NCBI RefSeq assembly: GCF_029840635.1
Contig: NZ_JAOCCU010000027.1
Location: 21,066-85,065 of the forward strand
Source of the DNA: Mitsuaria sp. GD03876
GTDB taxonomy: Bacteria; Pseudomonadota; Gammaproteobacteria; Burkholderiales; Burkholderiaceae_C
DNA length: 64,000 nucleotides
Direction: 5' to 3'
Shown here: positions 45,717-53,374 of the stretch, piece after piece
Numbering within the stretch: the first letter of the stretch is position 1
Layout of the letters: the number at the start of each line of letters is the position of its first letter
The notes under the pieces: model-generated
The model's input: the letters and a program-made list of their open reading frames with translations, nothing else
Database searches by the model: none
What the model was told of the DNA's origin: nothing
Translations under genes and position numbers: made by a program

Positions 45717-48398
45717 TTAGAAGCGGTAGTTGCCGCGGATGTAGAACGAACGCTGCTGGACCGCCGCGTAGGTCGGGTCGAAACCGACCTGGAAGTAGTC
45801 TTCCTGGTTGGTGACCGGCGGCTTCTTGTCGAACAGGTTGCGGATGCCGGCCGTGATCGTCACGCCCTTGATGCCGCGGTACTGGCCCTGCACGTCGAAC
45901 AGGTCGTAGGCCTTGACGTCGGGACCCGGCGAGTAGTCCTCGTAGCCGTTCTGGCGGAAGTAGCGGATCGAGGCCGCCCACTTGTCCTTCTCCCAGTCCA
46001 GCGTCAGGGTCTGCTTGAGCTTGACCACCGGGCCGCCCAGGTTGTACTTGCCCAGGTTGTCGCGGGTGGTGCCGGTGCCGACGATGCTTTCCTCGCTCTT
46101 GGTCAGCAGCGTGGCTTCCCAGCCCGGGGTGAACGAGCCGTACTCCGTGCGGATGCGGGCACGGGCGCTGAAGTCGAAGCCGGCGGTGCGCAGCTTGCCG
46201 ACGTTCTCCCACGACGCGCGGATGTAGTTCAGGTAGCCGGTGGCCGGATCGATGACCAGGCGGTCATTGAAGATCGACGTGCTGGTGAAGGTGCCCGGGA
46301 CGCGGTGCGCTTCCCAGTCGCGCATGATGTCGTCGCCCGACAGGAAGCGCAGGCCGTTCGTGATCTTCATGTCGAAGTAATCCACGCTGATCGTGGTGTC
46401 CTTGATCATCTCGAACACGATGCCGGCGGTGAAGGTCTTGGACTTCTCCGGCTCGAGGTTGCGGTTGCTGTTGTTCTGCACCGTCAGCTGCGTGTCGCAG
46501 TAGTTGGTGTTGGGGAAGCCCGCGCAACCCTTGATGCGGTCGTAGTTGGGATCGGTGAAGTTGCCGCCCGAGTTGGTGAACGACGACGGCGCGAACAGGT
46601 TGTCCAGCGCCGGGGCGCGGAAGCCCTTGCCCGCCGAGGCGCGGAACAGCAGGCCCGTCATCGGGGTGAACTTGACCGACAGCTTCGGGCTGGTCGAGGA
46701 CAGGTCCTTCGTGTCGAAGGAACCGTCGCGCGAGCTGCCGTGCGTGCTGCTGTACTTGTCGTAGCGGACCGCGGCGTTGATTTCCAGGGTCTTGAGCACC
46801 GGGAAGTTCGCTTCGCCGAACACGCCGCTCACGTCGCGGTTGGCCTGCACGCGGCCGGCCGTGCCGCTGCCGCCGACCACGTCGCCGGAGCCGGCGATCT
46901 CGGAGTAGCCGTCCAGGTACTTTTCCTTGCGGAACTCGCCGCCGAAGGCGACGCCCAGATTGCCGGCGCCGACGCTGAACAGCTCGCGCGACAGCGTGAA
47001 GTCACCGCCGGCGTTGCTGGTCTTGGACTTGCGGTTGTTGCCGGACAGCTCGGCGCCCTTGAGCGCGGCCAGGCCGGCGGCGTCGTTCGGGCCCCAGGGG
47101 TTGATCAGGCCGGTCTTGAGCGCCTGGACCAGCTTCGCGTCGGAGAAGTTGCCGCTGACGAAGTCCTCGCGGGCCTTGCCTTCGGCGTAGACCAGCGCGG
47201 CCTTGTAGTCGAAGCCGCCCAGCGTGCCTTCGGCGCCGGCGACGGTGCGGGTCACCTCGTTGGTCACCTTGGTGCGGCGCTGGCCGCCGTCCACCATCCG
47301 CCAGGCCAGGACCAGGTCGCCGCGGTAGCCCGGGGCCACCGCGTCCACCGCGGCGGTCGGGTAGTACTTGCCGCCGCCCGGATAGAGGTAGTCGTCCTTG
47401 CCGGTCGTGGTCGACGGGGTCTGCGACGAACCCAGGATGATCTCGTTGCGGCTGTAGGCGACTTCGGCGAACAGCGTGTTGTCCTGGTTGGCCGCGAACG
47501 TGCCCTTCACCAACGCGCCGTAGCGGTCGGACTCGGGCACCAGGTCGATGTAATGCGTGTAGTCGTAGCGGCAGTTGGCCGCGCCGGGGTAGGAATCCGG
47601 GCGCGCGCAGGTCGGGAAGTTCGACGCGCCGGGCACGTACTTGCCGGTCGTGGCGATGAAGGTATTGGCCGGGAAGGTGTTGCCCGAGTCCTTCACCACG
47701 CCGATGTCGGGGCGGTTGCCGGTGGAGGCGTAGGCGCGGTCCTTCGCGCGGATCGGGTCGTACTTCTGGTAGTTGATCGTGCCCAGCAGGTTCCAGCCTT
47801 CCTTGGACAGGTCACCGACGCCGCCGCCGGCGGACAGCGAGAAGATGTCGCCGACCGACTTGGGCATTTCGAGGCCGACGGAGATGTCGGCGCCCTGGAA
47901 GTCCTTGCGGGTGATGAAGTTCATCACGCCGCCGATGGCGTCCGAGCCGTAGGTGGCGGACGCGCCGTCGCGCAGCACTTCGATGCGCTCGATCGCGGCC
48001 AGCGGGATGGCGTTCAGGTCGACGCCCTGGCCGGAGAACGGATAGACCGGCAGGCGGCGGCCGTTGAGCAGCACCAGCGTGCGGCCGCGGCCCAGGCCGC
48101 GCAGCGAGGCGCCGACCTGGCCGTTGGCGGAACCGTCGCCGATGGACTGGCCCAGCGCCAGGCCGCCGCCGTTGTTGTAGCTCAGGCGGTCGACCAGTTC
48201 CTGCACGTTGGACGCGCCGGACTTGTTGATCGAGTCGCGGCTGATGACGCTGACCGGGAGCGAGGTTTCGGCGTCGATCCGCTTGATCGACGTGCCGGTG
48301 ATTTCCACGCGGTCGAGTTGCTGTTGGGCGACCACCGGCAGCGCCGCGGCGCCGAGCGCCAGCAGGGCTGCCAGGTTGATGCTCTTGCGTTTGAACAT
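45717..48398 (-). CDS. TonB-dependent outer-membrane receptor
   Basis: 893 residues. The signal peptide is about residues 1-24 (ALPVVAQQQ). A TonB-box-like segment (DRVEITGTSIKR) is followed by the plug domain (VQELVDRLSYNNGGG, NGRRLPVYP, IERIEVLRDGASATYGSDAIGGVMNFITRKDF), then a beta-barrel ending in an aromatic residue (YIRGNYRF). The TonB-box form VEITGTSIKR is that of the large oligo- and carbohydrate-type receptors rather than the classical siderophore type, so the ligand is uncertain. AAGGAG lies six bases before the ATG. The leader is long and structured. Confidence 0.95.
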   Translation of the reverse strand: MFKRKSINLAALLALGAAALPVVAQQQLDRVEITGTSIKRIDAETSLPVSVISRDSINKSGASNVQELVDRLSYNNGGGLALGQSIGDGSANGQVGASLRGLGRGRTLVLLNGRRLPVYPFSGQGVDLNAIPLAAIERIEVLRDGASATYGSDAIGGVMNFITRKDFQGADISVGLEMPKSVGDIFSLSAGGGVGDLSKEGWNLLGTINYQKYDPIRAKDRAYASTGNRPDIGVVKDSGNTFPANTFIATTGKYVPGASNFPTCARPDSYPGAANCRYDYTHYIDLVPESDRYGALVKGTFAANQDNTLFAEVAYSRNEIILGSSQTPSTTTGKDDYLYPGGGKYYPTAAVDAVAPGYRGDLVLAWRMVDGGQRRTKVTNEVTRTVAGAEGTLGGFDYKAALVYAEGKAREDFVSGNFSDAKLVQALKTGLINPWGPNDAAGLAALKGAELSGNNRKSKTSNAGGDFTLSRELFSVGAGNLGVAFGGEFRKEKYLDGYSEIAGSGDVVGGSGTAGRVQANRDVSGVFGEANFPVLKTLEINAAVRYDKYSSTHGSSRDGSFDTKDLSSTSPKLSVKFTPMTGLLFRASAGKGFRAPALDNLFAPSSFTNSGGNFTDPNYDRIKGCAGFPNTNYCDTQLTVQNNSNRNLEPEKSKTFTAGIVFEMIKDTTISVDYFDMKITNGLRFLSGDDIMRDWEAHRVPGTFTSTSIFNDRLVIDPATGYLNYIRASWENVGKLRTAGFDFSARARIRTEYGSFTPGWEATLLTKSEESIVGTGTTRDNLGKYNLGGPVVKLKQTLTLDWEKDKWAASIRYFRQNGYEDYSPGPDVKAYDLFDVQGQYRGIKGVTITAGIRNLFDKKPPVTNQEDYFQVGFDPTYAAVQQRSFYIRGNYRF

Positions 48399-48432
48399 GA
48401 AGACTCCTTAACCAGAAACACAGGTGTTGTGT

Positions 48433-48492
48433 CCCCGGGAACACAGGGCGGCCGAGGTGTCGGCCAACGCCCTCCGAGCGCTGTTCCCGGGG
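48433..48492 (-). promoter_or_regulatory. Structured 5' leader of the TonB receptor
   Basis: CCCCGGGAACA (48433-48443) is exactly complementary to TGTTCCCGGGG (48482-48492). The 38-base loop can form a further GGGCG-GCCGA ... TCGGC hairpin. It begins 35 bases before the start codon. It does not show cobalamin-riboswitch signatures. Confidence 0.5.
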
Positions 48493-48660
48493 TTGGGCCG
48501 GGCCAGTTTCTTGTCCGCTTTGATAAGGAATCCCCCGTAATCTCCCTAGGCGGGACAGCGCTCCCCCTCTTCCGGGCGGTTTTCGCGGGTAAACACCAAA
48601 GGGCGATCCGCGCGCTTCGTTGCGGCCACGCGACGCGCGAACAACGCCCTCGACATGACC

Positions 48661-48674
48661 TTTACAAGTGTAAA
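48661..48674. promoter_or_regulatory. TTTACA-AG-TGTAAA palindrome upstream of the receptor leader
   Basis: Perfect 6-bp arms with a 2-base spacer, 263 bases before the receptor start, in an AT-rich island that also has TTAATAATCAATT. It could be an operator or promoter element; the regulator is unknown. Confidence 0.4.
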
Positions 48675-48876
48675 AAGCCGTAAATCGCACCATTAATAAT
48701 CAATTGGTGCAGCCCTCGCCCTTGACAACTAAACAAGCGCACCAGCGCTGTGCAGAAGGAACTCGGAGAGGCGCCCAGCCGGCCGTTTCGAGCTCGAAGA
48801 AGCTTCTCCGTACCGCAATGAAACCTTGTGCGGCACCAGAACGGTGCAACGCCTCGACACGGCTGTTTCGCGCATG

Positions 48877-48900
48877 AAAAAGGGCCGCGAAGCGGCCCTT
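48877..48900 (-). terminator. ABC-operon terminator
   Basis: AAGGGCCGC/GCGGCCCTT stem with a 3-base loop and a T-run on the minus strand, 41 bases past the ATPase stop. Confidence 0.85.
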
Positions 48901-48940
48901 GGGGGAAGGTGAATCGGCCGTGTCCGGCCGGTGAAGCGGG

Positions 48941-50899
48941 TCAGGCGATGGTGCGGCGCTCGACACGTGGGACGGCGGCCAGCAGCGTGCGGGTGTAGGC
49001 CTCTCGCGGGTGTCCGAGCACGGTGTCGCAGGGGCCGGATTCGAGGATGCGGCCGGCCTGCATCACGGCGACGTGGTCGGCGATGTACTCGACGACGCCG
49101 ATGTTGTGGGTGATGAACAGGAAGGACAGGCCGCGGCTGCGCTGGAGTTCGCGCAGCAGGTTCAGGATCTGCGCCTGCACCGACACGTCGAGGGCGGAGG
49201 TCGGTTCGTCGCAGACGATCAGGCGGGGTTCGACGGCGAGGGCGCGGGCGATCGCGATGCGCTGGCGCTGGCCGCCGGAGAACTCGTGGGGGAAGCGGGC
49301 GAGCGCGTCGCGGCGCAGGCCGACCTGGTCGACGAGGTCGTGGAGCAGTGCCAGCCGGGCGGGGCTGTCCAGTTCGGGCCGCAACGCGAGCAGGCCTTCC
49401 TCGAGGACTTCCTGGACGCGCAGGCGCGGGTTCAGCGACGCGAACGGGTCCTGGAAGATGATTTGCACTTGGCGGCGCGCGTCGCGCAGCGCCTCGCCGT
49501 CGAGTTGGAAGAGGTCCGCGGGTGCCCCGCCCTGCCCCGTATCGCTGCCGGAAGGCGGATGGAGCAAGGCCTGGCCCTGGATGACGGCGACGCGTCGCAG
49601 GAGTTGGACGATGGCTTTGCCGGAGGTGGTCTTGCCGCAGCCGGACTCGCCGACGAGGGCGAGGGTGCGTCCGGCCTCGATGTCGAACGAGATGCCGCCG
49701 ACGGCGTCGAACCACCGCTTCGTCCCCCCGAACATCCCCCGCGCGAGCGGATACCGTACCCGCAGGTCCTTCACTTCGAGGAGGCGGGTCGACGGGTGCG
49801 CGGAGCTGGCGGCGCCGGTGTCCCCCGGAGCGAATTCCGAGCGTGCGGAGGAGATTGAGCGGAGGGGGACACCGGCGTCGCCAGCTTTCCCCGTCCCGGC
49901 GCCCACCGTGGACGCGGAGACCAACGCCTCCCGCACATCCGAATAGAGCAAGCACCGCACCTCATGCCCCACCGGCTGATCGGCGACGCCGGCCAGCGCG
50001 GGCGGTGTCGTCGCGCAATGGACCATCGCGCGATCGCAGCGCGGCGCGAACCGGCAGCCGTCGAAGCGTTGCCAGAGCGGCGGCACGGTCCCGGGGATGG
50101 CGGCCAGCGGTTCCCCGCGCCGTTGCGCGTCGGGCAAGGCGCGCAGCAGCAGCCGCGCATAGGGATGCTTGGGCGCGGCGAAGAACTCGTCCGCCGGCGC
50201 GACCTCGACGATCTGCCCGGCGTACATCAGCGCCACCTGGTGCGCCATGCCCGAGACGACGCCGAGGTCGTGGGTGATGAGCAGCAGCCCGAGGCCGCGC
50301 TCGCGCTGCAGGTCCTTGAGGAGATCCAGGATCTGCGCCTGGATGGTGACGTCGAGCGCGGTGGTCGGCTCGTCGGCGATCAGGAAGTCGGGTTCCGCCG
50401 CCAGCGTCATGGCGATCATGATCCGCTGCTTCTGCCCGCCGGAGAGCCGGAACGGGTACTCGTCGATGCGGCGCTCGGGCTCGGGGATGCCGACGCGGCG
50501 CAGCCAGTCGACGGCCTTGCGGCGCGCGGCCTCGCCGCGCAGCGGGGTGTGGGCCTCGATCGCCTCGACGATCTGCGCGCCGACCTTCATCACCGGATTC
50601 AGGCTGGTGCCCGGCTCCTGGAAGATCATCCCGATGCGCCCGCCGCGCACGTCGCGCATGCGGGCCTCGCTGAGGTCGAACAGGTCCTGGCCGTCGAGTT
50701 CGAGCCGGCCGCCGGCGATGCGGCCGTTGTCGGGCAGCAGCCGCATCAGCGCCAGCGCGGTCATGCTCTTGCCGCAGCCGGACTCGCCCACCAGCGCGAA
50801 GGTGTGGCCCTGCGCCAGCGTGAGCCGCATGCCGTCGATGGCGCGCACCAGGCCGGCGTCGGCGTCCAGGTGGACGTGGAGGTCGTCGATCTTCAACAT
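48941..50899 (-). CDS. Fused dual-ATPase of a peptide-type ABC importer
   Basis: 652 residues, two complete ABC-ATPase halves in one chain (DppD-DppF style, as in YejF/GsiA). Each half has a Walker A (GESGCGKSM at about 37-45; GESGCGKTT in the second half), the signature (LSGGQKQR, FSGGQRQR) and Walker B (LIADEPT, IVCDEPT). Each half ends with the oligopeptide-type C-terminal domain (RFAPRCDRAMVHC in the first). It powers the permeases encoded upstream in the same operon, starting 13 bases after the second permease. Confidence 0.95.
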   Translation of the reverse strand: MLKIDDLHVHLDADAGLVRAIDGMRLTLAQGHTFALVGESGCGKSMTALALMRLLPDNGRIAGGRLELDGQDLFDLSEARMRDVRGGRIGMIFQEPGTSLNPVMKVGAQIVEAIEAHTPLRGEAARRKAVDWLRRVGIPEPERRIDEYPFRLSGGQKQRIMIAMTLAAEPDFLIADEPTTALDVTIQAQILDLLKDLQRERGLGLLLITHDLGVVSGMAHQVALMYAGQIVEVAPADEFFAAPKHPYARLLLRALPDAQRRGEPLAAIPGTVPPLWQRFDGCRFAPRCDRAMVHCATTPPALAGVADQPVGHEVRCLLYSDVREALVSASTVGAGTGKAGDAGVPLRSISSARSEFAPGDTGAASSAHPSTRLLEVKDLRVRYPLARGMFGGTKRWFDAVGGISFDIEAGRTLALVGESGCGKTTSGKAIVQLLRRVAVIQGQALLHPPSGSDTGQGGAPADLFQLDGEALRDARRQVQIIFQDPFASLNPRLRVQEVLEEGLLALRPELDSPARLALLHDLVDQVGLRRDALARFPHEFSGGQRQRIAIARALAVEPRLIVCDEPTSALDVSVQAQILNLLRELQRSRGLSFLFITHNIGVVEYIADHVAVMQAGRILESGPCDTVLGHPREAYTRTLLAAVPRVERRTIA

Positions 50900-50912
50900 G
50901 TCGCGTCGTTCC

Positions 50913-52358
50913 TCAGGCCTGGGCGTTCTTCTTCTTGAGCGACAGCACCTGCGGCCGCAGCTTGCGGGCGCGCGGGTCGAAGGCGTCGCGCACGCCGTCG
51001 GCGAACAGGTTGGCCGCCAGCACCAGGCTGACCATGAAGCCGAAGGCCGCGGCGAAGCTCCACCACACGACCGGCTCGCGGCTCATCTCCGAGCGCGCGA
51101 GGTTGATCATGCCGCCGAAGCTGTTCATGCCGGGATCCACGCCGACGCCGACGTAGGTCAGCACCGCCTCGTACAGGATCAGGTCGGAGAAGTTGAGCAC
51201 CAGCGAGATCAGCACCAGGTGCATCACGTTGGGCACGATGTGGCGAACCATGATCGTCGTGTCGCGCACGCCGAAAGCGGTGGCGGCCTGCACGAAGTCG
51301 GCCTCGCGCAGCTTGAGCGTCTCGCCGCGCACCAGCCGGCACAGCGTCGCCCAGCCGGTCACGCCCAGGATCACGCACAGCAGGAAGATCTTGAGGTCGG
51401 CGCGCTCGGCGCCGGTGGCGAAGGCCTCGGGGTGCTTGTCCAGGAAGACCTGCACCATCAGCACGCAAGCGGCGATCAGCAGCACGTTGGGCACCGAGGT
51501 CAGTACCGTGTAGAAGTACTGGATCGCCTCGTCCACCCAGCCCTTCAGGTAGCCCGCCAGGATGCCCAGCACCAGCGCGAAGGGCAGCGTCGCCAGCGTC
51601 GACAGCGCGCCGATCACGAAGGCGGTGCGGATGCTCTTGAGCGCCTGGTAGAGCACGTCGTTGCCGGTCTGGTCGGTGCCGAAGACGTGGTAGTGGCCCA
51701 TCAGCGCGATCGTCGGGCCGGCCAGCAGCGCGATCACGGCCAGCGTGGCCAGCGCCGCGCGCCACGGCACATGGGTGCGGTCGGCCAGCAGGTCCTTCAG
51801 CGCGGGCTTGAAGCCGCCGTGGTGCGGCGCCAGCGCCGCGGCCATCGCCAGCGCGACCAGCACCGCGGCGGCCGCGCCCAGCGCGAGGCCCGTCAGCGCG
51901 CGCCGCGTCACGTCGCCGACCCAGTCGCGTTGCGGGTCCTGCAGGTGCGCGCCCCCGAAGGCCAGGCGCGGGAACTCGCGCACGATCTCGGCGCCGTGGG
52001 CGACGCTGTCCAGCGTGAAGCCCTGGTACGCCAGCGGCGCGGAGTAACTGGTCTCGCGCATCTCGATCTGGCGCGCCAGCAGCAGGTCCAGCACCGACTC
52101 GGTCCGGGTGCCGTAGAACTGCTGGCCGGCGGGGCTGTCGGCCAGCGCGCGCCGGAAGTGCAGGCTGTCCAGCGCGGTGAGCCCCAGGAACAGCGCCAGC
52201 ACCACGCCCGCGCTCAGCGCGGCGGGGTCGCGCAGCACGCGCTGCCAGTTGGCGCGCAGATGCGGGCGGCTGACCAGCCGCACGATGTAGAAGCCCAGTG
52301 CCGCGAACATCGCCCACAGCGCCACGTCGGTCCAGAGGATGACGACCTTGAATCCCAT
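50913..52358 (-). CDS. Peptide-type ABC importer permease (DppC/YejE type)
   Basis: 481 residues, longer than the ~300 residues usual for DppC. An N-terminal helix is followed by an extended periplasmic region (about residues 50-160), then another helix, and the C-terminal permease core with the EAA loop (EADFVQAATAFGVRDTTIMVRHIVPNVMH). Extension of this kind is typical of YejE-like permeases. Co-transcribed with the other importer genes. Confidence 0.93.
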   Translation of the reverse strand: MGFKVVILWTDVALWAMFAALGFYIVRLVSRPHLRANWQRVLRDPAALSAGVVLALFLGLTALDSLHFRRALADSPAGQQFYGTRTESVLDLLLARQIEMRETSYSAPLAYQGFTLDSVAHGAEIVREFPRLAFGGAHLQDPQRDWVGDVTRRALTGLALGAAAAVLVALAMAAALAPHHGGFKPALKDLLADRTHVPWRAALATLAVIALLAGPTIALMGHYHVFGTDQTGNDVLYQALKSIRTAFVIGALSTLATLPFALVLGILAGYLKGWVDEAIQYFYTVLTSVPNVLLIAACVLMVQVFLDKHPEAFATGAERADLKIFLLCVILGVTGWATLCRLVRGETLKLREADFVQAATAFGVRDTTIMVRHIVPNVMHLVLISLVLNFSDLILYEAVLTYVGVGVDPGMNSFGGMINLARSEMSREPVVWWSFAAAFGFMVSLVLAANLFADGVRDAFDPRARKLRPQVLSLKKKNAQA

Positions 52359-52389
52359 GTCGAATCTCGATGTGCGTGCGCCGCGCGCG

Positions 52390-53373
52390 TCAGGTCAGCC
52401 GCACGCGCGGATCGACCCAGGTGTAGACCAGGTCGATCAGCGCGTTGCTGGCGATGTAGAGCAGCGCGCCGAGGAACACCATGGTGCGCACGATGGCGAA
52501 GTCCTGGCCGGTGATCGCCTCGATGACGAAGGCGCCCAGCCCGGGGATGCCGAAGAAGCTCTCGAACACCAGGCTGCCCAGGAACACGTAAGGCAGGTAG
52601 GCGCCGGCGCTGGTGATGATCGGGATCAGCGCGTTGCGCAGCACGTGGCGCATCAGCACGACCGGCTCGGACAGGCCCTTGGCCCGCGCGGTGCGCACGT
52701 AGTCCTTGCCGACCTCCTCGAGCAGCATCGCGCGGTACAGCCGCGCCTCGCCGCCCAGGCGCGACAGCAGCGACAGCACGATCGGCAGCGCCAGGAACTT
52801 GATCGCGTCCAGGCCCGGCTCATAGCCGTTGATCGGCACCAGCCGCAGCACCCGCGAGAAGAAGAACTGCCCCACGATGATGTAGAACAGGCTGGAGATC
52901 GACAGCATCAGCACGCACAGCACGACGCCCCAGAAGTCGATGCGCGAGTTGCGGAAGAAGGTCAGCAGCAGCGCGAAGGCCACGCTGATGATCAGCTGCA
53001 GCACGAAGATCGGCACCGCCAGCTGCAGGCTCACGCCCATGCGCTGCTTGATCTCGTGGCCGATGTCGACGGCCTGGCGCGCGTCGGAGCGGCCGAACTT
53101 CAGCAGCATCAGCGACACCGAGCGCTCCCAGAACACCGTGTGGGTGACCTGCTCCGCGCCGGCCTTGGACGCGTCCCAGTACAGCGGCTTGTCGTAGCCG
53201 CGCTCGGCCTTCCACTTGTCGATCTGCTCCTGCGACACCCGCTTGCCGCCGATGTTCAGCCGGGCCATGTCGTCCGGCGTGTTGACGGTGAAGAACAGGA
53301 AGAAGGTCAGCAGGTTGACGCCGACCAGGATGGCCAGCCCGTAGGCGAGCCTGCGTGCGAGGTACTTGAACAT
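52390..53373 (-). CDS. Peptide-type ABC importer permease (DppB/YejB type)
   Basis: 327 residues from the ATG at 53373, 1 base after the binding-protein stop. Six membrane helices with N-terminal RRLAYGLAILVGVNLLTFFLF and the EAA loop (EVGKDYVRTARAKGLSEPVVLMRHVLRNALIPI). It pairs with the DppC-type permease to form the channel. Confidence 0.94.
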   Translation of the reverse strand: MFKYLARRLAYGLAILVGVNLLTFFLFFTVNTPDDMARLNIGGKRVSQEQIDKWKAERGYDKPLYWDASKAGAEQVTHTVFWERSVSLMLLKFGRSDARQAVDIGHEIKQRMGVSLQLAVPIFVLQLIISVAFALLLTFFRNSRIDFWGVVLCVLMLSISSLFYIIVGQFFFSRVLRLVPINGYEPGLDAIKFLALPIVLSLLSRLGGEARLYRAMLLEEVGKDYVRTARAKGLSEPVVLMRHVLRNALIPIITSAGAYLPYVFLGSLVFESFFGIPGLGAFVIEAITGQDFAIVRTMVFLGALLYIASNALIDLVYTWVDPRVRLT

Positions 53374-53374
53374 C

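Larger units (their letters stand above)
48399..48940. other. 542-base region between the TonB receptor and the ABC gene
   Basis: A non-coding leader and promoter region of the receptor, plus the ABC-operon end. It holds an 11-bp inverted repeat at 48433-48492 with an inner hairpin, a TTTACA-AG-TGTAAA palindrome at 48661-48674, and the ABC-operon terminator at 48877-48900. No gene is supported. Confidence 0.65.

Noticed and set aside
48399..48660. Cobalamin riboswitch in the TonB receptor leader
   Set aside because: The conserved B12-box and the ordered arms were not found. Only simple GC-rich hairpins are present.
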